DNA of 64,000 nucleotides from Absidia repens (lineage: Eukaryota; Mucoromycota; Mucoromycetes; Mucorales; Cunninghamellaceae). Location: positions 310,001 to 374,000 of the forward strand of contig MCGE01000007.1 of NCBI GenBank assembly GCA_002105175.1. Reading direction: 5' to 3'. Both the position numbers and the translations under genes were made by a program. Shown here one piece after another: positions 11,611 to 22,470 of the stretch. Every line of letters starts with the position of its first letter. Position 1 is the first letter of the stretch. Below the pieces are notes generated by a model that was not told where the DNA came from, did not search any database, and saw only the letters and a list, made by a program, of their open reading frames with translations.

Positions 11611-12437
11611 ATGTCTGCTTTACCTCCTGGTAAGTAATTTTATTTTGCTATCTTTCCTCTATATAAACTGACCTTTTTTTTTGTGTACATTGATTTGAAC
11701 GATTAGGATGGGCTAGTGCGCAAGCACCTGATGGAAGATAGTAAGTGAAACGATGACATAGGAGGCAATGGAATAAGAGAGAGAAAGCGAACAAGAAAGG
11801 GTCAACAAGAAGGAGGCAATGCTTATCATTTCTTCTTCTTCTTCGCTCTTATAGTTATTTTATTGATCACAACAATGGCGGGAGAACAACTTGGGATGAC
11901 CCTCGCAATGCAGCTTACAACCAAATGCCACCTCCACCCCCTCCTCCTCCTCAACAACAGCAAGGCTATCCTCCTCCTCAACAAGGCTATCCTCCTCAGC
12001 AACAGGGCTACCCTCCTCCGCAGCAAAACTACTCTCCACCTCAGCAGCAAGGCTACCCACCACAACAAGGTTATCCTCCTCAGCAGCAAGGCTATCCTCC
12101 TCAACAGCAAAACTACTCTCCTCCTCCTCCTCAACAACAACAAAGCTATCCACCACCTTCTGCTCCTCCTTCTCAAGAACACCGTGGTTTCTTTGGTTTT
12201 GGTAGCAAGAATAATAATAACAGCAATGCCTATTCTCAACCACAACAAGCGTATCCTTCCCCTCCTGGACAACAACAACAAGGTGGATCAAAATTCTCAA
12301 CAGGTGCCAAAGTGGCGGCGGGTGCAGCTCTGGCCGGGTTGGTCGGACTCGGTGTGGGCGAATTCATTGAACATGAAAGGGATGAAGATAGGCGAATTGA
12401 GGAATTGGAAGAAGAACGTCGGGATGACTGGTATTAG
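11611..12437 (+). CDS. WW-domain protein with GYPPQ repeats
   Basis: Three exons (11611-11629, 11707-11740, 11855-12437) give about 211 residues. Splicing the two tiny exons is needed to build the N-terminal WW domain [20 protein letters not shown] with the second tryptophan in TTWDDPR; both tryptophans and the YYF centre are present, so it should bind proline-rich ligands. There follows a low-complexity region of about ten GYPPQ/NYSPPQ repeats, resembling the annexin/rhodopsin-type XYPPX tails, then a small glycine-rich hydrophobic segment ([19 protein letters not shown]) and an acidic/basic tail ending RRDDWY. WW plus its own PP-rich repeat suggests self-association or scaffolding (inference). 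No ortholog name can be given. Confidence 0.85.
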
Positions 12438-12482
12438 TATGTAGATTCAGTCTCTTTCTTTTTTTTTTCTTTTCTTTTTTTG

Positions 12483-12600
12483 AATAAAATGAAAACCTTT
12501 TTTAAATTATTCTCTATCCTACTCATGTATGTTTTTTTTTTTTTTTTTTAATTAAAATAAAAACCTTTTTGTATTATTCTCTATCCTACTCATGTATGTT
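12483..12600 (+). repeat. Tandem duplication around the poly(A) site of the WW gene
   Basis: A block of about 48 bases containing AATAAAA...AACCTTTTT and ending TTCTCTATCCTACTCATGTATG occurs twice, at 12483-12531 and 12554-12600, each followed by a T-run. The gene therefore has two near-identical candidate 3' ends about 69 bases apart. Confidence 0.8.
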
Positions 12601-13341
12601 TTTTTTTTGAATCAATGATGGAAGTGGCTGGAGCCGAGTACTTACAATCTACTTGGGATTGACACTGGGATGAAAGGTGATGATAGAAGAAATTGGGGGT
12701 TATTTTTTTCGAGGGTCCTTTTTTTTTGTACAATACATTTGGACTAGGCGATAGTGGGGAGGGGCGTGTAATGATGGTTTCAAATAAGTGGCAAGAAAGA
12801 CAGTGTGAAAATAATACTTGTTTATTTGTATCATATGGGTCACGAATTACTGAAACTGGCTAAAGGAGGGAGGGGATGACTGAAAAACAGTGGATATTTA
12901 TATATTGACCAATGTTGATCGGGAATCGCGTGTGAAGCATGTCTTTTATATATGGAAAGTGTTTCTTTCACGTCAAGGGGAGAGGAATCGATTGTAATAT
13001 GAACGTCTTTTGGTCCCATTTACTCCACAAAAAAAAAAAAAAAAAAAATGCGCCTGTTTTTAATCTGGACCAAAGTGGCGTCCAGTCATTTAAAAAGAAA
13101 ACGTCTGTGCGTACCTTTTTAGGATATCCTCCCTTTGTGTGACAATAACCACCAATAGCAAGATATGACAAAGTAAAAAAAATAAAATAAAAAATCATTC
13201 AAATGAAATAGCCTTTATTTATTGATTTCATAATAATAATAAAACGAACAGAATGAAGAAGGGGAAGAATATAAACTGATCAAAAAAACTAATCGAAAGC
13301 ATGGAAAAGAAAAGGGGAGGGAGTGGGTAGGTAGGTGGTGC
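12601..13341. other. Interval between WW-domain and Opi1-like genes (convergent)
   Basis: Both flanking genes end here. I see AT-rich sequence with an A-run at 13030-13048 and AATAAA-type signals on both strands, but no supported gene. Confidence 0.5.
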
Positions 13342-14852
13342 TTAGGTTTCCATAGGTCTGTGAGGAACCCCACCAACCAAGCGTAAGCGGTCAAGCCAGA
13401 GTTGAGCACGATCAATGGAATCAGAAAAAACAGACGACACCGAGCCCAGCATTTCAATGGATTGACCACCAAACTTCAATAGCTTGATCGCAGATGTTTC
13501 TTCCACCTGGTCATCATGTTCAGGTACATCATCGGTAGTTGTGTTGCGATTGGTATTCAAAGTTGCCCAATTTTCAGGAAGTTGTAAAATAAACGAGCGG
13601 ACACTGGCCTTGGCGTGTGTTGGTAACCCTGCTCCTGCATACTGGCTAACGACATCGACCACTTTTCGCAAAGTCAATATGATTTCATTCTGAATGGAGG
13701 ATAATGATGCGGCGGAAGGTTGCTGCTGATTGGATGGGTAGGCTGTCGAGGATGAGGTAGCTAGTGAGACCAGAAAAAGACGAAGGAGATGCATTTGTTG
13801 CTGAATATGTTGTGTCGCATACTATATATTGTGTTGTGAAACCAAACCAAAAAGATGATATGTGGGTATGTGTGCGTGCGTATGGATTCTCTCTTTTTTT
13901 TTTTTTTTACCTGTAGCCAGTAAAGACAATAACGTAAACATTTCATCGACTCTTCACTCAATATTGCAACAGTGGTTCCGGCCGCTGATCCGGCATGGCT
14001 AACTAATTGTTGCCATCTACTTTTGTTGAGTTTAGATTGAGAATGTCGTGCAAGAGTTGCAGAAGAAGAGGTTGCTGACTTGGTATAAGGGCGATGTGGT
14101 GAAATGGTGCGTGAGTGAGGCTGAGATTGTGGTTTTCCAATAGCTATGAAATCAGAATAGTAAAGTTAGTATTCAGTAAATGATCTTTGTTTCTCCTGCC
14201 ACCATCCTTTTTTATCCAATAAGAATCAACGGTCCCTTACTTTGATCATTCGTACGATATGATCGTCGACGGATAGATTGTTCATCATCGTCAAGTTCAT
14301 CTGTTAATGATGTACGAGCAAGGGCATGGATAGTAGCTATTGTTTCCTTGTCTTCAACATCTTGCTTTTCATATGTCTGCCCCCCGTGCCCACAAGAACA
14401 AAAAAAAAAGTTAATACATCTGATATTTTTTTTTTTCAAAAGTTTGCTTGGGTTATCCTTACATTGGTTGATGAAGACAAACACGTTCTTTTCCCATATA
14501 AGTTCGTCAACAAGTCTGGCCTGTCGGATCCATTGTTCACGTCGTTTTGAGTCACCGCAGCATTGTTCAAAATAGTGGCTTCGAGTGTATCCTTATCCAT
14601 ACATGAGGAAGAAGTATCACTAGAGACGGATATTTGTGTTGAATCAGACAGTTTTGGTAATGAAGTAGCAGTAGTATGAGTGGCGTTGGTGGAATACATA
14701 GATAGGGACGGTAAGGTTACAGCGTGTTCGTTGCTTGAGTTGTTGTCTGTTGTTGCTGTTGCTGTTGTTGCTGAAGACAAGTCATCCTCGAGGTGTACTG
14801 ATTTCGCTGATGACTGGTCGTTATCGTTGTGAGCGAACTGAGTAATGGCCAT
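13342..14852 (-). CDS. OPI1: Opi1-like transcriptional repressor of phospholipid genes
   Basis: Yeast Opi1 represses inositol- and choline-responsive phospholipid genes and is held at the ER by phosphatidic acid and Scs2. Here a 5' exon (from 14852) encodes a Ser/Thr-rich N-terminus; the next gives TYEKQDVEDKETIATIHALA and DDDEQSIRRRSYR; the third contains the family hallmark SRWQQLVSHAGSAAGTTVAI followed by LSEESMKCLRYCLYWLQ; the last continues YATQHIQQQMHLLRLFLVSL and the C-terminal AGLPTHAKASVRSFILQLPE. These blocks match the Opi1 domain in order. I do not see an EFFDAxE-type FFAT motif, which the yeast protein uses to bind Scs2. Four exons, about 390 residues. It is divergent from ZMAT5 with only 225 bases between start codons. 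Confidence 0.88.
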
Positions 14853-15077
14853 GGGTAAGTAATGATCAGTCCGTGGGATAGCAAAATAATAATAAGAGAG
14901 AAAAGAATGGAGTCATTCACATGCGAAACAAAAAAAGGAAATTGCTCTCCTTTGAATTTTTCAGATTGGTAGATTTTTTTCAAATGCCGCCGACGTATTT
15001 TTTGAAATTTTGGCGGTGAGCATTCGAAGCATTTCCTTTTCTTTTTTATTTTTTTTTTTTAAAAAAAGAAAGAATAT
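14853..15077. promoter_or_regulatory. Compact bidirectional promoter, OPI1/ZMAT5
   Basis: The 225 bases between the two divergent start codons contain an inverted pair, TTTCAAATGCCGCC (about 14978-14991) and GAAATTTTGGCGG (about 15003-15015), which can be read as the same GC-box-like motif on both strands. An A/T-run follows before ZMAT5. The role is inferred. Confidence 0.35.
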
Positions 15078-15753
15078 ATGCCAAAATGTAACGTGATATT
15101 GTCAACACAACTTCATGGACTCATACAAATTTTCTCTTTTGATCTTGTAGATCATTGTGACGTATGTGATTGCGCGTTTCCGGATAATGCAACGAACCGC
15201 AGGAAACACAATTTTGGTCTAGTTCATATCAATAACAAGAAACGACATTACGATTGGTTCAAAGGTAAAAAGAAAATAAAAGCGAATGGGCCAGAAGGAA
15301 ACAATATTAAAGAGTAGGGTAACTAACCGGACGTATAATTGACTAGATCCCAATGACTTTATCAATGAACAAATGAATAAACCAGTCTGTCGACGATACA
15401 TGCATAGCGGCTACTGTGAATATAAGCTGGATTGCAGATATGGCCATATCAAACTAGACAAAAAGACAGGTAATGGGAATATATATATATGCAATCAAAA
15501 TGATCTTATATGTTTTGATTCGATAGGCAACCCCATATTTCCTGAAGAATTATTGGAGTGGCTGCATGCAAAAACATTGGAACAACAACAACAAGAGCAA
15601 TCTCACTCACAACAAATCAAAGAAACCAAAAGGGAACCGTCTTACAAGTACAAGTTACCATCTGGATGGAAAGTCAAGGATTTACCACCATCACTCAAGC
15701 CGCCACCATTAGGACAAGATTACGATTGGAGTCGTGTTGGTACCTGGGGTTGA
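15078..15753 (+). CDS. ZMAT5: ZMAT5-like U11/U12 snRNP 20K protein (minor spliceosome)
   Basis: Exon 1 is only 10 bases (15078-15087); joined to 15151-15264 it gives MPKYHCDVCDCAFPDNATNR and RKHNFGLVHINNKKRHYDWF, a matrin/U1C-type C2H2 zinc finger. The next exon adds NKPVCRRYMHSGYCEYKLDC and RYGH, a CCCH finger. The C-terminus YKLPSGWKVKDLPPSLKPPP with terminal GTWG matches the conserved end of ZMAT5 (W-P-PPSL-PPP...WG). This is the domain order of the U11/U12-specific 20K protein, a component of the minor spliceosome that removes U12-type introns. A 57-base segment (15470-15526) has GT...AG ends and no stop, so it may be a retained or skipped intron; I favour removal. Without it the protein is about 170 residues, near the family length. 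Confidence 0.88.
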
Positions 15754-18540
15754 ATCCGGTCGCCACCTTTTTCGTCTTTTTTAGTCATCATCTTCCCTAT
15801 ACCCTTATTATTTCCCCCCTTCACACTTTAGTATTAGCATTAGCATTCGCATTAGCATTGGTCTATCCTTTCATTTTATTTTGAATAAAAAAATATTTCT
15901 CTCCTTTTATCTATATCTTCTTTGTTTTTATATCAAGAGCAACTCATGTACCTTTTCTTCAAATAGAATTCTTTCAAAATGATTTTTTTCTCGAGTGCTC
16001 GAATCGACGCTGGATTAATTTGGAAGCAATTGAAATACGTCGTGACCCATTTTTTGTCCACCAAATGCTCACTGTTTCGCTGAAGTTGACCATATCATTC
16101 CAAAAAAAAAAAAAAAAAAAAAAAAGATTCGGCGAAGGTAGGATTAGGTAATAGCTCTGGTATGGATGGGATTAAGGAAAATAGCACTATAGCACGTACT
16201 ATTATCAAAATGATGGCACCCTTCTCAAGAGTGTATCATATACTTCTGCATCTAACATGGGGCAAGCCTGCTCTTCCTTCTTTCGAAGCGTTTGCAGACA
16301 AAAAGGAACCAATTCGGTCGAGTTCAGTGAATCCTTTCACCGTAGAATCTTTTGGCACTTACTGTAGAGTACATAGCTTATCCCCTCTGATTGGACTATT
16401 GTACCTTACATTATGTTTATTGTATAACAATGCCTTCGACTATCTCCTCCCCCCTCCCTCCACATGCTCCACATTCATCTTCTCCTAATACCCTCACCTT
16501 GAAATAGATATCATGGTGTTCTATAATTCGTTTAGTTATTATAGCTTAGATATACGTCTGAATAAAAATATATCTTACCTTATTACTATTAATCTCTCAT
16601 ACGTCTAATTTTTTTTTAAAGATGATATCCTGATATGTTTGATAAACCAAACCCCGCTTGACTATGTACGGTCTGTTTGCATTGAAATAAAAACCAAGCA
16701 GCTACTGCACTTACAGCACAGTAAGCTTTGGCGGTTTTACTATCTCGAGAAATAACCAATCTTATGAGACGATATTGGTATCGTTGGAAAGCTATTGAAA
16801 AAGTGGTTTATCAAAGTGACAATATCTTTCACTATCAAGCAACGACCGGTTTAAATACAAGGGTGGAAAGAATTCATTTCCATTTTTGGAACACATGCTC
16901 TTATGCGATAGAAGTGTACTTGGAATTAAGGTTTGCTCTATGTTTTGGAATTTTCATATAAATCCCCAGGTTTTTTTTTCACTTTTTTGCACTTTTTTTC
17001 AACCTTTTCTCAAGACAAAATCAAACAAAATATACAGTACATACTGCTGCCAGTTTGGAAAACACCAAGGTCAGTTCTTTTTAAAAAGAAAAGTCTATAG
17101 AGCATGTTTAACTTCAATACTAACTAACCTTCTTCTTTATCTTACGATAGAAGATCACTTGGCAGTCAAGATTTGGCATTGGTGGGATCACAACGGAGTT
17201 GGTCGTATGGGGAAGGGCAAACTTTTTAGTTTTGCTTTTTTCTTGGCTTTCTCTGTTTCTTTGTGTGCTGCTGATGTTACTTTGTTAACTTCTCTAGCGG
17301 CATGCAAATTGGAAACCGTTATTGTTCAGGTGGGGGGTTCGTTTGAATTCCTCTCCTTTGGTTATCGGAGCTATCAAAACCATAAAGGGCTTTAGTCTCG
17401 TGGTGATCTCTATACGGGTGACCCATGATGCCTACGTAGTAAGATTACTGTGCTGATCTCTCAAAAGACTAATTGGACTCTGGTGGGACCATCTGCCTTC
17501 TTGTCTGCCATTTGCTATTGAACCCCTTTTTACTCTGGATGGAAGCAAGGTAAGAAAAAAGAAAAAGAAAAATGACTGTCTTCTAGGAATGAATACTAAA
17601 TCTTTCTTCTTCTTGTACTCTTTGTGGTGGTGCAGACCAACTAAGATTTACCGTATCCCCTTGGTGATACATGGCAATCAAGTTTTACCGTTATTTGTCT
17701 CTCATTTCAAGGCACTATCTGAATCAAGGCGTCTTCTCCTGACTCCTCTCAAATCAAATACATATGAATGTGGCCTCTATCTCAAGACATTATCTGAATC
17801 AAGTCGTCTTCTCCTGACTCCTCTCAAATCAAATACATATGAATGTGGCCTTTATCTCAAGACATTATCTGAATCAAGTCTAGAAACTACTCCAACATTA
17901 TTCTATTTGTCATCATACAATACACTATATCCTTTAGACATAGAAAACAATCGATTATTCTATACAAGAAAAAACACACCCCTTGCTTTTATTTGACATC
18001 ATTATCTGTTTATTACTTTTATCTTAATAAAAAATCTTTTAAAGACATACAGAGTCTCTGTCTCTTTTTCTTTTGATGCGTAGAGTATATGTGGATGTGG
18101 ATGTAGATGTGTATATGGATGTGTATGACAAAAAAAAAAAAAAAAAAAGACTAGTTACAAACTAGTTACAATAGCGACATTTTTGACTATACGATGGGTT
18201 AAACAATGATGAAAAAAGGGGGTAGGGTTAGGATAAACTATACTGTTCTACGGTGAATGACGAACTATTCTACAGTGGTGGTGTAAAACTCAACTATTCC
18301 AAGTTTTTACCTATGGAGTGCAAATTGAGCACAGAACGGAACCATTATGCTGCTGTTTCTGAATGGTGTGGGGAAGGGGTTGCTGCCATGGGTAGAGAAA
18401 CCATCATGCCGCCATTGTTAACTGGTGAAGAAGATGTAAACAGAGGAAAGTGCCACCAAACTTTCGATTTTTTCTACTGCAGAAGAAGAGGGGACATCAA
18501 GCCATTGATGTTGAATGATGACAGGTTCAAAGAATAATAA
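15754..18540. other. Degraded interval with unrecognised exon-like fragments
   Basis: No gene is clear. Open stretches at 16162-16488 (MDGIKENSTIARTIIKMMAP...), 16728-16961 (MAVLLSREITNLMRRYWYRW...) and 16886-17395 have mixed composition unlike simple A/T noise, and splice-like sites occur at 17550 and 17586. They could be a decayed gene or exons of one I cannot assemble. The end of the first is followed by GTCTGAATAAAAATATATCT, similar to the AATAAA segment of the dispersed repeat. A 25-bp A-run lies at 16101-16125. Confidence 0.35.
17711..17880 (+). repeat. 75-bp tandem repeat, about 2.3 copies
   Basis: Units start at 17711, 17786 and 17861 and are nearly identical; the unit begins GRCAYTATCTGAATCAAG. 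Because 75 is a multiple of three, one frame reads through as a repeated 25-residue block (TLSESSRLLLTPLKS...). The high identity indicates a recent duplication. The surrounding frame (17589-17996) matches nothing I know. Confidence 0.85.
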
Positions 18541-19420
18541 TCGCAAACCCAATCCTCACAGAAAACATTTCAAATCCCACCCACGTGAAATATTTTATTT
18601 TCTCTCTCCCGCCCTTTTTTTTATTTTTATTTTTTTCATTTCAATTTTTCTTCACCATTCAGCTTCATTGAGATTATGGTGAACATAGATTAGTGTCAGG
18701 ACTAGTTTAGAAGGGGGTCCAGCTCAGGGATTACAAAATGTATGGGGAAACCCTTTCATTTTGGATCTAGGATCTGAAGGCATCATAAACTGGCTTTTTG
18801 GAGTCTTCATTAGCTTTGTTTAGTGCTAACTTGTCTATAGTTTGTATCTATATCTGAATAAAATATATCTCTTTTAATATACTTCAATGAAAACTCTTCC
18901 CAAAAGCTTTCTCATGCCTTGTACAGTGTATATTAGTTTCCAGTTTACACTTTTTCCTTTAGATTGGCGTTGAACATTCTTCTGATCTCCCAATAGCTTC
19001 CTTGATGTAACTTCCAACAGATCCCTTGTAACAATGAATCCTGCGCTCTTAGTTTTGTACATGCTATATTCCTTGAAATAAAACATATCCTTTTATCAGC
19101 CATCCTCTGACCCATTACACAATGACCAAAGCCTGTACTGTAACTGTTTTAAATATGTACAATCAAACATCAGTTTTTGAGCACTTCCCCATGACTGCCC
19201 CCCCCCCTAGAGCCTCAGCGATTGGTAAACAGTTCCAGATCATCTGGTATCAACCAATCATACTACTGAACCTAGACTATATCGTGAGTGTAGCAGTTTC
19301 TATAAACTATCTTCCCTGTCTTTTAATCCACCTACTACAACCACTCCCCCGCAGACATTCTGCGACAGATTGTCAGTTCTGGATTTTAATATGAAAGGTG
19401 ACCTTATTTCCGCTTCTTTA
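18240..19420 (+). repeat. Dispersed repeat, copy B with 5' extension
   Basis: Core unit: AAATCCCACCCACGTGAA (CACGTG at 18592), T/C tract, core 18689-18778 (GTGTCAGGACTAGTTTAGAA ... GGGGAAACCCTTTCATTTTG), AATAAA at 18857, then CTTGTACAGTGTATTAG and ATAAAACATATCC modules to about 19.1-19.4 kb. The box has CCACCC where other copies have CCGC. Upstream (18240-18540) is a segment also found before copy C, with reiterated ACCATYATGCYGCC-type words. The open frame over it (18253-18537) is not conserved between the two copies. Confidence 0.75.
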
Positions 19421-19811
19421 TCATTCATAACATGAGCCACGTTCATGCCACCAAAATAATCTTCCTCATAAAGTATTATAGTCTGGACATATTGTATATA
19501 TCTGGTTCCCCTTTTTATTTTTATTTTTTGCGTCTGATATAATAAAAAACCGCATACCCCAAACCGAAAACGAATTGAGCCTCAAAGGTTAGCCCATTAA
19601 AGTTCTACATACGAAAAGTGCTTAATCCCGCCCCGTCAAAATCCACACTCCAGAAATCCACATACAAAAAATTATGATACCCAGTAAATATGGTTTCCAA
19701 AATCTGCAGTAGAGCGCCAGAACGTTTATTAGTTTGATAAAATAAAATAAAATAGCTAATACTACGTACTAAATAAATTGTATATATGTATATAAAAAAA
19801 AAATAACTAAA
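19421..19811. other. 3' flank of the ERT1-like gene
   Basis: AT-rich sequence downstream of the stop codon of the minus-strand gene, with AATAAA-type signals on both strands. No gene supported. Confidence 0.5.
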
Positions 19812-21861
19812 CTACTGTAACTGGACAGGCAAAAAGTTGCCAACAATCACGGTCTAAGATGAAAAACAAGAATATCAGTAACATCCCATTCATACCAGCT
19901 CTTTCTACCACTTACCGGAATATTGTATTTGTCCCGTCGAATGGTAAAAGAAAAACAACAAGAAATGACACTTGTATTATCCGGTTCGGGGTTCTTCAAT
20001 AAACACGAAGTAAGCACAGCCTTCTGTCCTGGGTCAAAAGCAATATTACCATATTTCTACATGAGAAAAAAACCCCCAAATAAAGAAGAAAGATCATGAG
20101 TTTATGAAATTAACGTTTATTTTGTTTTGGCGCTTTTTTGTTTTAAGCAAACTTACTTCCCAATAATTCACCGCAGATTCTTCTGCCATCAATTCATAAA
20201 TACATAACCGCCCCTAAACAAAAAAGAAAAAAGAAATGCATATCGGTCAGTTTTTTTTTTTTTTTTTGTCCTGAATGGTACCTCTCCTTACTTACCTCCC
20301 GTAACGTTTCAATTGGCACATTGACAAGAGATGCAAATTCCTTGTTCCCTTTATATATTTCGCCCGTACGACGCCATAAACAAGCAGGGATTCCCATGGA
20401 GCTGAAGACACGATCATAATCCTTGATTTTTATATGTTTTATAATAACAAAGCATGTCAGTATTTGTACACTTTTTCGAATTTCCGCCCTCCCTTTTTTT
20501 TTTTTTTTTTGTATGGGTGCAAGTACTTACAAGTAACAGTCGTTCAAACGCCTCTTCCACCAATATCAAATCAATATCTGTCAAAGACTGAGCCACAGAT
20601 CGAAAAGCAGGTCGGAAAGTTCCCATAACATTCAAAATACGCTGACGACTTGAGGCAGACATACTATATATAAATATATAAACAACGGAGTTAGGAAGGC
20701 TAAACCATCATCATAATAAAGGACACTTACTTGTTGTCCATGTATTTTTGTAGCCTGGCATATCCATTCACATAATTGTAAGGTTTGAGGAATCCAGCCT
20801 CATATTTCGCATTGATCACTTCGGTCAAACGGTCCTCCAATTTCCCATCCGATGGATCGGCTGCGGTTAAAAAGAATTTCTCGGTGGTGTTGACTGTGGG
20901 TGCTGTTGCCGTCGAAGAAGACGCAGGACTATTGTTGTTGTTGTTGTTGCTGGATGGTTGGTTGTTTCCGTACATGGTATTGGTATCACCACCCAAAGAA
21001 TCCAAAAAATCGCTACAACAAATGATAATGAAGTGGTTGTTGTTAGTTGGAACGACCTAGTATAATTTAAAAGCATTTTTTGTTTCATTCTTCGTACCTA
21101 ATGACAGATATTTCATTTCCCATATGCTCACTAGCAAACGTCAATTGCCCTGTTCCCATTTGACCAAAAAATTGTAACGGAAGACCCCCAAGATTGCTAT
21201 TGGATCCTAAAGCTTTATCAACAAAAACCTCCATCAATTATACAGTTTTCATACAGCAAAAAACGCTATTCAAATTTCTTTTACCTCCTGTTTGTGATAT
21301 ATTCGTGGGTAGGCCATAGTTATTGTTGTTGTTATTGTTGTTGTTGCTGCCTGTATTCGTATTCGTCGTTTTCGCTTTGTTGCTCTGTCCACTATTCGTA
21401 TGTTTTGGTTCATCATGACACAAATGGCCTATACTACGTTTGATACATCGTTGACAAGGTCGACCTATTTCAAATAATACGTTCTTGTTATTACTGACAG
21501 TCCACTAACAAACCCCTCCCTTTTCTCTTACCATCATCACAAGTCATATGAGATCTTCGGCAATAGACACAAGCTAATAGATAGAAGATATAAATAGCAA
21601 TAATAACAAGAGTCGTCAGTCAGTAACCAAAAATATAAACGAATCTAGTTAGACCCCAGCACCTTCTATTTCCTTACCATGAGTGACCTTTCGTCTTTTT
21701 GGGCCCACCCGCTTTTTCTTTTGGTCAGTTCCATCGTTACGAGTCGCTTCAGTGTCGGCATTGGGGTTGTTATTATTCGCGGCGGGAAGAGATGTATTGG
21801 GCTGATCAGATTGATTGTTGATATTACTGTTGGTCTGAAGGTTGCTGCTATTGTCTGCCAT
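19812..21861 (-). CDS. ERT1: ERT1/AcuK-type Zn2Cys6 regulator of gluconeogenesis with PAS-like domain
   Basis: Exon 1 (start 21861) encodes an N/S-rich N-terminus ending in the basic KKKRVGPKRRKVTH. The spliced next exons complete a Zn2Cys6 finger, ACVYCRRSHMTCDDGRPCQR followed by CIKRSIGHLCHDEPK, the highly characteristic form of the ERT1/AcuK/AcuM/Rds2 group. After N-rich linkers come FLDSLGGDTN, EKFFLTAADPSDGKLEDRL, VINAKYEAGFLKPYNYVNGY, then the PAS-like part DYDRVFSSMGIPACLWRRTG, EIYKGNKEFASLVNVPIETL, LCIYELMAEESAVNYWE and YGNIAFDPGQKAVLTSC, with the C-terminus VIVGNFLPVQLQ. Family members activate gluconeogenic genes (PCK1, FBP1) on non-fermentable carbon. Roughly ten short exons. Intron positions are by eye, but the blocks leave little doubt about the family. 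Confidence 0.92.
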
Positions 21862-22470
21862 GAGTATGAATGAATTCAGGCATATAAATGCAAATAAAAA
21901 CGAGGAAGTCTATAGTAGCGATATATATATTATATATATATATATATATATTTCACAGAGGAGACGAATGAAAAAAGAAAAAGAAAAGAAAGAAAAAAAA
22001 AATCTGGAGGTTCTATCAAAAATTAAAAAAGGACAGCGATTGGTCAAATGTTATATTTGAACCCCCGCACTCGCCAGTCGTTGTATTCCCTGATCTGCCC
22101 AGTAATTTTCTTATTGACACGTCCCAATATAAAAATATAAGGTGGCAAGTATGCTTAATATAAACCAAATAAGCATAATAATATGCAGCTATCATATGGA
22201 AATGCGCTTCTTACCACTGAAAATCATCACAAAAGTAAAGAAGTTGATCCTTTTCTAATTGTGTTATTTTCATCTTACACTGTGATTCGAAGTACGAGCT
22301 CTTCTTCTTCTCCAACACTACACATGTTTTGTGCTAAAACAATCTAATTCAACACAGGCAGGTAGGACAAGAAAACAGCTGTCTTGATGTGTTATTGTGA
22401 GAGATCGGGTTAGACTTCCTTATCACGATGAATCAATCAAGGATTTATCAACAGCCACACCCAATCCCCC
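21862..22470. other. Promoter of ERT1-like gene and 3' flank of DUF1769 gene
   Basis: No gene supported. A (TA)n run lies at about 21920-21952, followed by purine-rich sequence. Both neighbouring genes are on the minus strand, so this is downstream of DUF1769 and upstream of ERT1. Confidence 0.5.

Noticed and set aside
11826..12300. Arginine/leucine- and valine/glutamate-rich frames antisense to the WW-domain gene
   Set aside because: They are produced by the CCTCCTCAACAA-type repeat coding for GYPPQ; the plus-strand reading with a WW domain explains the sequence.
16728..17395. Assembly of the 16.7-17.4 kb fragments into a single enzyme gene
   Set aside because: No combination of frames and splice sites gave a recognisable domain, so they are left as unexplained.
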